From Roseibacillus ishigakijimensis (GTDB taxonomy: Bacteria; Verrucomicrobiota; Verrucomicrobiia; Verrucomicrobiales; Akkermansiaceae): 64,000 nt of DNA. The stretch's first letter is position 1, and every line of letters begins with the position of its first letter. Shown piece after piece: positions 25,643 to 36,394 of this stretch. The stretch lies in contig NZ_JAENIO010000015.1 of the NCBI RefSeq assembly GCF_016595415.1, positions 1-64,000 of the forward strand. Reading direction: 5' to 3'. Made by a program: the position numbers and the translations under genes. A model generated the notes under the pieces. That model had not been told where the DNA came from, ran no database searches, and was given only the letters and a program-made list of their open reading frames with translations.

Positions 25643-26230
25643 ATGAAACGAAAACTCCGCAGATTCATGCTTTGGTCCGCTGGGGGCCTCCTTCTTTGGG
25701 TCCTCTTCGTTGCAGTCTCCATTTGGAGCCATGGGAACAAGGACTTCGCCCAAAAATCCGACTGCCTCATCGTCCTCGGTGCCGCCGTCCAAGGCGAACA
25801 ACCCTCTCCGGTATTCGAAGAGCGCATTCAGCATGGACTCACGCTATTCAGGGCAGATATGGCCCCGATCCTCATCTTCACGGGGGGCTTCGGACCGGGA
25901 GCGAGCCATGCCGAAAGCGAAGTCGCGGCCTCCTATGCGCAGGCAAGCGGCATCCCCGAGGACGCCATCCTGACGGAGAACCGCTCTCGCACCACGAGCC
26001 AGAATCTGGCCCAAGCCTAGGCTCTCATGAATGCGGCGGGGCTGAAATCTGCCATCATCGTGAGTGATCCCTTGCATCTCAAGCGCGCTTCCCTGATGGC
26101 CAAAGACCTTGGCATCCGGTCCGTCACCTCACCCACGCCCACCTCCCGCTACCGCTCCCTTAAAACAAAACTCCCCTTTCTCCAGCGCGAAATCTACTTC
26201 TATCATCACTACGCGATAACGGGCCATTGA
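25643..26230 (+). pseudogene. DUF218 (YdcF/SanA-like) gene interrupted by an in-frame amber codon
   Basis: A gene for a roughly 195-residue envelope protein: basic N-terminus, membrane anchor (about 9-27), and a DUF218 domain with CLIVLGAAV, the ILIFTGGFGPG stretch, an EDAILTENRSRTTSQNLAQA motif and, after the break, AIIVSDPLHLKRASLMA. A TAG at 26018-26020 (codon 126) stops translation just after SQNLAQA. The frame continues without shift for another 70 codons and carries the rest of the domain, so a single base change (for example from CAG, AAG or TGG) explains it. It may be a recent pseudogene, a sequencing error or a read-through case. Confidence 0.8.
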
Positions 26231-26415
26231 GAAAGTTCGCTCCATGAAGAGGAGAACCCGTGGAGCGGAGAGTTCTCGTTCCCACTTTTCGGTGGAGGCC
26301 CTGAAAAGACCGCTCGACCACCCTTGCGAGGTCGGCCCTCGTTTTCCTTGGTGACCACTTTTCGCCCTGAGCAAGATCTGGTCACTGGGTCCGTAGTCTG
26401 GTTCCTTTTTCACCC

Positions 26416-28956
26416 ATGCGACCGCTTACCCTACTCACCCTCGCCCTGGGCAGCCTCTGCGCTGCTGGAGAGCAGATCGATCTCGTCACTCTAGGCGAGG
26501 AAACCTTCTCCAGCCTCGGCTGCATCGAGTGCCACTCGGTCTTGCCCGACGACTCCTCGGTCAAGACTGGCCCGGGACTTTACGGACTCTTCCAAAAAGA
26601 GGCGCGCGACCATCGCGTGCAGGCGGCGGACGCGAAAAAAGAAGTCACCGCCGACCGCGCCTTCCTCCTCCGCTCCTTGCGCGAGCCCACCGCCGAGCTG
26701 GCGCTGAAGGATGAGAACGAGGCCTATCTGCCGGTGATGCCGCCTTACAACGAGCAACTGCTCCCCAACCAAAAAGTCGAAGCTCTCTTCGCCTACCTCC
26801 AGACCCTCAACGACCCGGCCCAGGCGGGTCCAAGTGAGGTGCTGGTCGAGAAAGTCGGCGAAGCAGACCAAGGGGGCGCCCTTGCCGATGCGGCGGAAAT
26901 CCTCGTCACCGATCGCACCCGCATCTTCCGCGCCCGCCTCGGCAAGACCTCGGCCCGCGCAGTCCACGTGGGCACTCCAGTCGGCATCAATTACAGCTTT
27001 GATCCCCGCACCCTTTCCATTGAACGCCTCTGGTGGGGCGGCTTTCTCAATCTGCGCGAAGAGCTCTCCGGTCGGGCCGGCAAGGTCTCGCGCCTCGGGG
27101 AGCAAGCACAGGAGGTGGAGCTGGGCGGCTCTCTCCTCGCCCCCCTCGACCCCGCCACCGGCCAGCCCATCGACCTTTCTTTCAAGTCCCCGACCCACGC
27201 CGATGAGCAACAAATCATTGCCAACATGAAGGGCGCGGCGGAGTTTCTCGATCAACTGGCCGAAGCCTCCGGGCACTTTCTTGGCTACGAAGAGGGCGAG
27301 GCTCCGACCTTCGTCTACCGGGTGGGAGCCAACACCTTCCAAGTCCGGCTTGCCATCAACGCCGAGGGCGCGGCCAAGCTGACCTTGCAAGGGCAGCTGA
27401 CCCATCCCCAGACCTTCCGCCTCTCCCCACTCATTCGCGGACAGGCCGAGGACTGGACCGTGCGCCAACTCCCCGCCGAGCTGACCTTTCAAGTTCCCGT
27501 CAAGCCCGCCTGGCGTCCCTGGGAAGCCCAAAGCCAACGCGAACCCCAGGCGGTGGTCACCTCCGCGCCCGACAAGCTGGTGCTCCCCACCGGCTACGGC
27601 GCGGAAGTCATCCAACCCCCTCTCGACGTCAATGGCCGCCGCCAGCTCTTCGAGCCCATGGGCATGGCCGAGACCGCCGAGGGAGCCCTCATCGTCTCCA
27701 CCCGCACCGCCGGACTTTGGAAGTTGCAAAATGGCCAATGGCAGCAAATTGCCGAAGGCCTTCTCGATGCCCTGGGCCTTGTGGTGGAAGACGAAAACAC
27801 CCTCGTGGTGGGGCAAAAACCCGAACTGACCCGCCTGCGCGACACCGATGGCGACGGCTGGATGGACCGCTACGAAACCCTCTGCGACGACTTCCTCTTC
27901 ACCCACAACTACCACGAATATCTCCACGGCCCAACCCGTGGCGCGGATGGCAACTACTACATCCAGCTCAATCTCGGTCACCGCGGCAACCCCAAGAATA
28001 ACCACATGGCTGGCGGCAAGTTCATGGGCACCCAGGGGGGGCTGCGGGCCTGGGCCTTGCAGGTGACACCCGAGGGCCAGATGACCCCCTTTGCCAATGG
28101 TCTGCGCAGCCCCGCCGGACTCGCTACCGGCCCCGATGGGCGGCTCTACTACACCGAGAACCAAGGAGAATACGTGGGCACTTCCAAGCTCTTCGTGCTG
28201 GAGAAAGACAAGTTCTATGGCCACCCCGCCAGCCTCATCGATCTGCCCGGCCGCCATCCCGACTCCCCGGAGATCGCTTGGGAAAAAGTCCAGCAGAGCA
28301 AGGAAAAAGCCCTCGCTCTGATGCCGCATTCCCGCCTCGCCAATGCTCCCGGCAGCCCGGCCTGGGCTCCCGCCGAGAGCGATTTCGCGCGCTTTGCCGG
28401 CCACATGTTCGTGGGCGACCAGACCCTCTCGCAAATTTTCCGCATTTTACCCAAGGAAGACCACGAGGCGGCCCTCATTCCCTTCGCCCACGGCTTCGCC
28501 TCCGGGGTCATGCGCCTGCACTTTGCTTCCGACGGCAGCCTCTTGGTGGGCCAGACCGGACGCGGCTGGCGCGCCCAGGGGGGCTCCGAGGACGGACTGG
28601 TCCGCCTTTCCCGCGCGGAGGAGTCCCTCAGCAACGAGCTCCTCGACCTCACCCGCGAGGGGGCAACCTTTACCCTCCACTTCGCCGAAGCCCTGGCCCA
28701 AGCCCCCGCCGCCGAGGCTCTGACCGTCCAGAGCTGGGAATACCACGACAGCCCTGACTACGGCTCCAAGGAGCTACGCAAGACCGATTGGAAGATTACC
28801 CGAGTCTCTCTGGGAGAAAACCGCCGACAACTGCAGGTGACCCTGCGCGAGCTCACCCCCCCGGAGGACAATCGCGTTTTTGCCCTGGAGAGCAAAAGCC
28901 TGCCCGGCACCAAAGGCGATCTCCTGCAGGCCTACTACTCGCAAACCGTGCGCTGA
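26416..28956 (+). CDS. Secreted c-type cytochrome/beta-propeller protein (PVC-type)
   Basis: An 846-residue exported protein. Signal peptide at 1-18; single haem site CIECH at residues 36-40 in an N-terminal cytochrome c domain of about 120 residues; a middle beta-rich region (150-380); and a propeller domain (about 390-760) with glucose/sorbosone dehydrogenase-like repeats, including LRSPAGLATGPDGRLYYTENQGEYVG and a GDGWMDRYETL calcium-loop-like stretch. Proteins with this combination are abundant in Planctomycetes and Verrucomicrobia and are thought to oxidise carbohydrates in the periplasm; the substrate is unknown. It starts 185 bases after the broken DUF218 gene and is followed by a strong terminator-like hairpin. 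Confidence 0.88.
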   Translation: MRPLTLLTLALGSLCAAGEQIDLVTLGEETFSSLGCIECHSVLPDDSSVKTGPGLYGLFQKEARDHRVQAADAKKEVTADRAFLLRSLREPTAELALKDENEAYLPVMPPYNEQLLPNQKVEALFAYLQTLNDPAQAGPSEVLVEKVGEADQGGALADAAEILVTDRTRIFRARLGKTSARAVHVGTPVGINYSFDPRTLSIERLWWGGFLNLREELSGRAGKVSRLGEQAQEVELGGSLLAPLDPATGQPIDLSFKSPTHADEQQIIANMKGAAEFLDQLAEASGHFLGYEEGEAPTFVYRVGANTFQVRLAINAEGAAKLTLQGQLTHPQTFRLSPLIRGQAEDWTVRQLPAELTFQVPVKPAWRPWEAQSQREPQAVVTSAPDKLVLPTGYGAEVIQPPLDVNGRRQLFEPMGMAETAEGALIVSTRTAGLWKLQNGQWQQIAEGLLDALGLVVEDENTLVVGQKPELTRLRDTDGDGWMDRYETLCDDFLFTHNYHEYLHGPTRGADGNYYIQLNLGHRGNPKNNHMAGGKFMGTQGGLRAWALQVTPEGQMTPFANGLRSPAGLATGPDGRLYYTENQGEYVGTSKLFVLEKDKFYGHPASLIDLPGRHPDSPEIAWEKVQQSKEKALALMPHSRLANAPGSPAWAPAESDFARFAGHMFVGDQTLSQIFRILPKEDHEAALIPFAHGFASGVMRLHFASDGSLLVGQTGRGWRAQGGSEDGLVRLSRAEESLSNELLDLTREGATFTLHFAEALAQAPAAEALTVQSWEYHDSPDYGSKELRKTDWKITRVSLGENRRQLQVTLRELTPPEDNRVFALESKSLPGTKGDLLQAYYSQTVR

Positions 28957-29023
28957 ACCCCGCCCCGGCTCCCTCTGGCTGAGAAAAACTTGCCCCGCCC
29001 GGGGGAAAGCGCGTTATACTCCC

Positions 29024-29060
29024 AAGCCCCGCGAAGAAAAGTTCGCGGGGCTTGCTTTTT
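29024..29060 (+). terminator. Intrinsic terminator after the cytochrome/propeller gene
   Basis: A perfect 12-base stem (AAGCCCCGCGAA with TTCGCGGGGCTT, loop GAAAAG) followed by GC and TTTTT, 67 bases after the stop codon and 21 bases before the next ATG. Confidence 0.88.
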
Positions 29061-29081
29061 ATCCCCTTAACCCATCTTCCC

Positions 29082-30149
29082 ATGCCCAAAGTCCGCCTCT
29101 CTGGAACCGTCCTCGGCCCCGAGGACCCTAGCCGCTCTGCCCGCGCCCGCCTGCTTTTCCACCTCTTCAATGCCGGTTGGGATATCTACAATTCCAATGG
29201 CGACCAACAAATCACCCTCGCCAATATCGAGGAGAAAATCATCGAATCCGACGCCTTTGTCTTCACCCCCGGCGCCAGCTTGCAAGACCTCTTCAAGGCC
29301 ATCTCGGTCTTTGTCGGCTACCAGACCCTCGACAAGAATCTCGCCAACAAACCTACTGTCATCCTCAACGACGACGGCTCTTGGGACCCGCTCTTTCGCC
29401 TCCTGGAGCATCTCCACGACCGCGGCACGGTGAGGCAGAATTACCGCGACTACCTCCTCATCGTCGACAGTCCCTCCGGGGTGGTGAAGGCCTTGGAAGA
29501 ATTCCGCGACAAAGGACTCCCCCCCATCGATCGGGAAGCCATCGAGGATCATCCCCAGCTCCCCGCCGACGCCAAGACCCCACCCCCGACCGATCTGCAG
29601 GGGCGGGTCTGCGTTTTCTGCTCCGCCACTATCGAGAAAGAAGGCTACCTCGCCGATGGCGAAGAGCTGGGCCGGCAACTGGCAGAGCACAAGCTCGGCT
29701 GTGTCTCCGGAGCGGGCAAATCCGGCGTCATGGGTGCCGTGGTGCGCGGCTCGGTCGCCGCCGGCGGCTGGACGGCGGGCTCCAATGTCCCCCACATCAT
29801 TCGCTTGGAGGGGCTCCCCGAAGGACTCTCCTACTTCTGGTTACGTGACGACATCTACACTCGCATGGAGGTGATGATCGAGAACTCCGAAGCCTTCGTC
29901 ATCTTCCCCGGCGGCTCGGGCACCGTGCAGGAGCTCCTCGCTCTCATGATTTTCCTCGAACAAGGCGATGCCATGATGAAAGGCAAGCCCGTGGTCATCT
30001 TCAACCGCCGGGACCAAGACGGCATCGCCTTCTGGGATCCATTGATCAAACTGCTCGAGAACTACTGCTGCCAAGAGCAATTCACCGTCGTCGACGACCT
30101 CCACGCCATCGTGCCTACGATTGAAGAAAAACTCGCTCGGCAGGAATGA
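29082..30149 (+). CDS. Two-domain LOG-family (TIGR00730-like) Rossmann protein
   Basis: A 355-residue cytoplasmic protein. The C-terminal half (about 174-350) is a LOG-type domain related to cytokinin riboside phosphohydrolases: SGAGKSGVMGAVVRG at 209-223 and PGGSGTVQE at 276-284, the nucleotide-binding motif. The N-terminal half (1-145) repeats the same order in degenerate form: SDAFVFTPGASLQDL (56-70) against SEAFVIFPGGSGTVQEL, then KPTVILN and DPLFRLLEHL (102-111) against KPVVIFN and DPLIKLLENY (319-328). So the gene appears to be a fused internal duplication in which the first copy lost the PGGxGT motif. Function unknown; nucleotide N-glycosidase activity is known for the family. Confidence 0.8.
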   Translation: MPKVRLSGTVLGPEDPSRSARARLLFHLFNAGWDIYNSNGDQQITLANIEEKIIESDAFVFTPGASLQDLFKAISVFVGYQTLDKNLANKPTVILNDDGSWDPLFRLLEHLHDRGTVRQNYRDYLLIVDSPSGVVKALEEFRDKGLPPIDREAIEDHPQLPADAKTPPPTDLQGRVCVFCSATIEKEGYLADGEELGRQLAEHKLGCVSGAGKSGVMGAVVRGSVAAGGWTAGSNVPHIIRLEGLPEGLSYFWLRDDIYTRMEVMIENSEAFVIFPGGSGTVQELLALMIFLEQGDAMMKGKPVVIFNRRDQDGIAFWDPLIKLLENYCCQEQFTVVDDLHAIVPTIEEKLARQE

Positions 30150-30194
30150 GGGGGGCTACTTGGACTAAGAGGGATGAGATTGACGTCCTTTTGA

Positions 30195-30724
30195 GAAGTT
30201 TGAACCGCAGATTGACGCGGAGAGACGCAGATTGACGAGGCTTTGAGTCATTTTGGTTTTTTGACGGAGGTTTCTGAACTCCACCCTGTGAAAGGGCTTC
30301 CTCCAGAGTGGAGGATGCTATTGTGCGAGGACGAGGGCTCCTTACCTGTCTTCGGCGCCAAAGGTGCCATCCATACCAGCCCCGGACGCAGTCCGGGGTT
30401 CGGAAAGGCGTGGAGAAAAAGAAGGGTGATGACGTTGCACCAAACAACGTTCCCGCCGCGACTGGGAAAACGCCGACGGAGAAATCGAAGCGATGTGTCC
30501 GTCAGCCATTGCCTTTCGACCCAACATCGCCCTTCGAATCCCCACGGCATAGACGGTCTTCGGGAGGACCTAAGAACTTCACAATCACCCGCTCGACCTC
30601 AATCTCTCTTCTCCTAGATCCGGGGGCTCCGCTGCGCTCTACCCCCGGCTACCCTCTGCCGTCCCTTCGGGACTCAAAACCCCGTCAATCTGCGTCCCTC
30701 CGCGTCAATCTGCGGTTCGTCTTC
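30195..30724. repeat. Non-coding block framed by 55-base inverted repeats
   Basis: The stretch 30150-30826 has no plausible gene. Its left part (30195-30249) and right part (30671-30724) are imperfect inverted copies, close to 85-90 percent alike by eye, each built from two CGCAGATTGACG-type words. Between them lie a perfect palindrome CCCCGGAC-GCA-GTCCGGGG (30380-30398) and a CTTCGGGAC/GGGGGCTCCGC-type hairpin region near 30610-30675, the style of REP DNA seen elsewhere in the window. It could be a non-autonomous mobile element or two inserted copies of a dispersed repeat. Confidence 0.6.
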
Positions 30725-30808
30725 AAAAAATTTCCCTCCTCGCCAGCAACAACAAAGCACCCGGAAGCCTTTCTATAAATCATTGCGAAAAGCCCCTCCT
30801 TCCCCTAA

Positions 30809-33037
<2,229 letters not shown>

Positions 33038-33070
33038 TTTCTTACCTCATCATCAGCCCCGAATCCTCCG

Positions 33071-34423
33071 ATGAAACTCCGCGGATGCCTCTTGAAAGAC
33101 CTGCCACCCTTTGGGGAGCAGGCCATGGAATTCCCGGAGCTTCCGGCGGGGGCCCAAGGGGCTGAGATTCACTTCATCACCGGCGTCAACGGTGCGGGAA
33201 AGACGCGGTTTTTGAGTGTCTTGGAAGCGGCGTTGGGGAATTCAAGTGATCTTGATGCAAGGACTAAAGATCGTGCCAGTGTTGGAGTTTGGGGACAGGT
33301 TGACGATTTTGATGAAAATGATCCAACCTACCGATGGTCAAACGGTGCCACCCTCCTCAAAACTACGTTGGGATTCAACTTTAACAAAAACGAACCTGAT
33401 TTCTCGGCGTTTCGCGAGCATCAAATCGGCGATGAAGTTGTCGACTCACAACTAATAATTAATCCAACAACCGGTAGAAGAATTCACAAACTTGATTTTT
33501 CTATTATCGAAGGAGTTTTCGCTCTTTCCTTCCGCGGTAGCCTGAAAATCACCAACTCGTCCATTCAAGCACAAGCCCCAGTTAAGCTTGGCTCGCTAAC
33601 AGACCACCTCTCCTTAAACCAAAGGCCCGAGGGCGAGTCCCAGATGATCGCGCAGGCGCTGGCGAACATCGTTTCGATGGGGTCACAGGAGGTGATGCAA
33701 GAAATCACCGATGGACGCTACGGGGCCCTTCTCAAGAAAGTGAACAAGGTCCTAGGCGACTTTCTCAAGCGCAAGACCGCTTTTTTCGTCGATAGCCGAC
33801 GGGAAAGAATCGCGCTCAAGGTCCTTCTCGGCTCCGAACGCATCGACCTCGATCATCTCCCCGACGGCTTGCGCTCGATCATTGCCTGGCTCTTTGCCAC
33901 CATCGCCAAGCTTGAGGTGGCTTTTCCCGATGATTCGGACCCACTGGAGCGCGAGTTTATCATGATTCTCGATGAGCCGGAGACCCACCTCCACCCGGCT
34001 TGGCAACGCTACGTGCTCCGCATTGCACAGGAGCTTTTCCCCAATGCCCAGTTCATCGTAGCCACCCATTCCCCTTTCATCATCTCCAGCATCAACCGCG
34101 GTTGGATTCACATCCTCAACACCTGTGAGGACGACGGTCTCGTCTACTTCGGTGAACCCCAGCCGTGTAGCGAAGGCGACACCTACATGGATGCGGTGGA
34201 AGATGTCCTGGGGATCAAAGAACTCTACGATCCGGAAACCGAAGACCTCCTCGCCCAGTTCCGGGAACTGCGTCAGCAAGTTCTCAGCAACGGCTTTGAG
34301 GGGGAAACCGAATTGCGCAGCTTAATGATGAAGATTGGAGCGCGCAGCAAGTCACTGGAAAATATGATGGGGCGCGAACTCTTCCAGCTCGACAAAGCCA
34401 AGCAAATGGCGGCGGCGTCATGA
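33071..34423 (+). CDS. Septu-like defence ATPase (PtuA-like)
   Basis: A 450-residue AAA_21-type ATPase. Walker A GVNGAGKT at residues 38-45; Walker B FIMILDEPETHLHP with D301-E302; a following FIVATHSPFIISS switch motif. Immediately downstream, sharing an ATGA, is a small HNH nuclease gene; this ATPase-HNH pair is the composition of the Septu anti-phage system (PtuA/PtuB). The stretch 33235-33610 (about residues 55-180) is clearly AT-richer and uses different codons than the flanks, hinting at acquisition or domain replacement. Assignment to Septu rests on architecture; similar pairs occur with retrons, but no reverse transcriptase is present. Confidence 0.8.
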   Translation: MKLRGCLLKDLPPFGEQAMEFPELPAGAQGAEIHFITGVNGAGKTRFLSVLEAALGNSSDLDARTKDRASVGVWGQVDDFDENDPTYRWSNGATLLKTTLGFNFNKNEPDFSAFREHQIGDEVVDSQLIINPTTGRRIHKLDFSIIEGVFALSFRGSLKITNSSIQAQAPVKLGSLTDHLSLNQRPEGESQMIAQALANIVSMGSQEVMQEITDGRYGALLKKVNKVLGDFLKRKTAFFVDSRRERIALKVLLGSERIDLDHLPDGLRSIIAWLFATIAKLEVAFPDDSDPLEREFIMILDEPETHLHPAWQRYVLRIAQELFPNAQFIVATHSPFIISSINRGWIHILNTCEDDGLVYFGEPQPCSEGDTYMDAVEDVLGIKELYDPETEDLLAQFRELRQQVLSNGFEGETELRSLMMKIGARSKSLENMMGRELFQLDKAKQMAAAS

Positions 34424-35025
34424 GAAAGCAAGTCCGCCCCCCAGCCCCCGACGTCTTCCAGAAGCACGCCGACTCTTGGAACGCCCGCTGGGTGGCCCTG
34501 CGAGCGAAGAACCCCAGCGCCCGCTTCAGTTGGTATTCGGCCGAGGGCCAAACCGCCCGCGACTGGGCTTTGCCCGCTCTCAAGGTAATGAATCAGGGGC
34601 ACTGCTCATTCTGCGACAACTTTCCTCTGGATGCTGGCGATCACCCAATCGAACACCTTCGCCCCAAAACCCATCCTGACTACCAGCACTTGGCCTATGC
34701 TTGGGAGAATCTCTACTACTGCTGCACCACCTCCTGCAACGGCTTCAAGCGGGAGCGATTCGACGAGGAGGTTCTCAGCCCTGACGCGGACGATTTTGAG
34801 CCTTTGCGCTACTTCTATTTTGACACCACCACTGGCGAAGTATTGCCACACCCGTCCGCCTCGGCAGCGAACCAAAAGCGAGCGAAAGTCACCATCGACC
34901 TCTTTGGACTGAACAAAGACGAACGCCCCAAGCTCCGCCGCTTGGAAATCCAAAAATGGGCCGGACAGCAAGAGAACAGCAACTTAAACGTGGACGATTT
35001 TGGCTATCGTGAGTTTCTGGCCTGA
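34420..35025 (+). CDS. HNH endonuclease of the Septu-like pair (PtuB-like)
   Basis: A 201-residue protein. It shows the HNH/zinc arrangement of PtuB/TIGR02646 proteins: CSFC (C62, C65), HPIEHLRPK (E78, H79 as the core His), then WENLYYCCTTSCNGFK with N97, C102/C106, N107. The four cysteines probably bind a structural zinc around the beta-beta-alpha metal nuclease site. In Septu systems the ATPase and this nuclease form a complex that degrades DNA during phage infection. It starts inside the last codons of the ATPase gene (ATGA). The pair sits between housekeeping genes for IDH and IMPase. Confidence 0.8.
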   Translation: MRKQVRPPAPDVFQKHADSWNARWVALRAKNPSARFSWYSAEGQTARDWALPALKVMNQGHCSFCDNFPLDAGDHPIEHLRPKTHPDYQHLAYAWENLYYCCTTSCNGFKRERFDEEVLSPDADDFEPLRYFYFDTTTGEVLPHPSASAANQKRAKVTIDLFGLNKDERPKLRRLEIQKWAGQQENSNLNVDDFGYREFLA

Positions 35026-35103
35026 AAGCGCCCCCCTTTTCCCCGACATTCTTTCGGCAAGGCCGGGGTTTGCAAAAGCGGTCGTTCCTGATAAGCCCGC
35101 TCT

Positions 35104-35853
35104 GTGAGCTATCTCGATACTGCCATTGCCGCTGCCAAGGACGCGGGCCAACTCCTGCGCGACCACTTCCATGCCGATAAGAATGTGGACGAGGCCCTCC
35201 ACCACGACCTCAAGCTGGAGCTGGACCGCAAGTCCCAGGACCTCATCTTCGACCGCATCGCGCAAGACTTTCCCGACCACGCCCTCTACGGCGAGGAGGG
35301 CCTGGGCGGCAACCAGCAGTCGGAGTTCCAATGGATCGTGGATCCCATTGATGGCACGGTGAACTTTTTCTACGGCATCCCCCATTTCTGCGTCTCCATC
35401 GCCATGCGCCAGGGCGACGAGATTCTGGTGGGCGTGATCTACGACCCCATGACGGGAGAGCTGTGGACGGCGGAAAAAGGAGGCGAGGTCCTTCTCAATG
35501 GCCAGCCCCTGCGGGTGAGCAAGCGCGAGAAGCTGGAAGAAGCCATTGTCTTCATCGGTTGCGGCAAGGATGAAGAAGCGCTCAAAATCGGTCTCGAACG
35601 CTTTCGCAAGGCCTCCCTGCGCTGCCGCAAGATGCGCATGATGGGGAGCGCCGCCCTCGGGATGGCCTACACCGCAGCGGGACGACTGGACGCCTATGTG
35701 GAATCCCGTATTTCGCTCTGGGACATCGCGGCGGGCAAGCTGATTCTCGAAATGGCGGGCGGTTCCTGCGAACTCGTGCCCAATGCAGAGAACCCCGACA
35801 TTTACGCCATCAAGGCCAGCAACGGCCTCATTCCCATCGACGAAGTGCTTTAA
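35104..35853 (+). CDS. Inositol monophosphatase family protein
   Basis: A 249-residue Mg-dependent phosphatase. Metal-binding motifs are clear: GEEG (E about 63), the DPIDGTVNF signature (about 82-90) and SLWDIAAG near the C-terminus (about 204-211). Members include inositol-1-phosphatase/SuhB, 3'(2'),5'-bisphosphate nucleotidase (CysQ) and histidinol phosphatase; the sequence alone does not separate these. GTG start at 35104. The stop codon is followed directly by the ispF start, so the two form an operon. Confidence 0.9.
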   Translation: MSYLDTAIAAAKDAGQLLRDHFHADKNVDEALHHDLKLELDRKSQDLIFDRIAQDFPDHALYGEEGLGGNQQSEFQWIVDPIDGTVNFFYGIPHFCVSIAMRQGDEILVGVIYDPMTGELWTAEKGGEVLLNGQPLRVSKREKLEEAIVFIGCGKDEEALKIGLERFRKASLRCRKMRMMGSAALGMAYTAAGRLDAYVESRISLWDIAAGKLILEMAGGSCELVPNAENPDIYAIKASNGLIPIDEVL

Positions 35854-35856
35854 GTG

Positions 35857-36372
35857 ATGTTTAAGAAAATTGATTCTGACCCGACTTGGATCCCGCTGGT
35901 GGGCACGGGCTACGATGTCCATCAGTTTGCCGAAGGACGCCCGCTCATCCTCGGTGGGGTGGAGATTCCGCACACCCACGGACTCCAAGGTCACTCCGAT
36001 GCCGACGTGCTCTCCCACGCCATCGCCGACGCCATTCTAGGAGCGGTGGGCCTGCCCGATATCGGCCACTACTTCCCGCCGGGCGACCCGGATTGCGCCG
36101 GCATTTCTTCCCTGAAGATTCTCCAGAAAGCAGCTGAACTGGTGCGGGAGCAGGGGGGACGCTTGTGCAATGTGGACTCCGCCCTGGTGGCCGAGGCACC
36201 CAAGGTTCTGCCCCACGCGGCGGCGATGAAGGAAAACATCGGAGCGGCTCTCGGGCTCTCCCCCACCCGCGTCGGCATCAAGGCCACCACCAACGAGACC
36301 ATGGGCTTCGTCGGTCGTCGCGAAGGCATCGCCGCCCTCGCCAGCGCCAGCGTGCTGATGCCGGAGGACTAA
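35857..36372 (+). CDS. ispF: 2-C-methyl-D-erythritol 2,4-cyclodiphosphate synthase
   Basis: A 171-residue enzyme of the MEP isoprenoid pathway, cyclising CDP-ME 2-phosphate to MEcPP with release of CMP. The signature TGYDVHQF (zinc ligands Asp and His) is near residues 16-24, followed by GHSDADVLSHAIADAILGA and IGHYFPP. ATTN-E-MGFVGR-EG-IAA at the C-terminus is also conserved. ATG 35857 is used; a GTG directly before it (35854) is possible. Convergent with the RND permease gene with a 22-base gap. Confidence 0.96.
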   Translation: MFKKIDSDPTWIPLVGTGYDVHQFAEGRPLILGGVEIPHTHGLQGHSDADVLSHAIADAILGAVGLPDIGHYFPPGDPDCAGISSLKILQKAAELVREQGGRLCNVDSALVAEAPKVLPHAAAMKENIGAALGLSPTRVGIKATTNETMGFVGRREGIAALASASVLMPED

Positions 36373-36394
36373 GGGCCGACCCCACTTTTTTCCG

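Noticed and set aside
26491-28434. Open frame of 647 codons on the minus strand opposite the cytochrome/propeller gene
   Set aside because: Antisense shadow. The plus frame has a signal peptide, CxxCH and propeller motifs.
30520-30550. tRNA-like TTCGAATCCC stretch
   Set aside because: No acceptor stem, D arm or anticodon arm can be folded around it.
33071-35025. Retron effector module
   Set aside because: ATPase/HNH pairs accompany some retrons, but no reverse transcriptase gene or msr-msd-like DNA is seen next to this pair.
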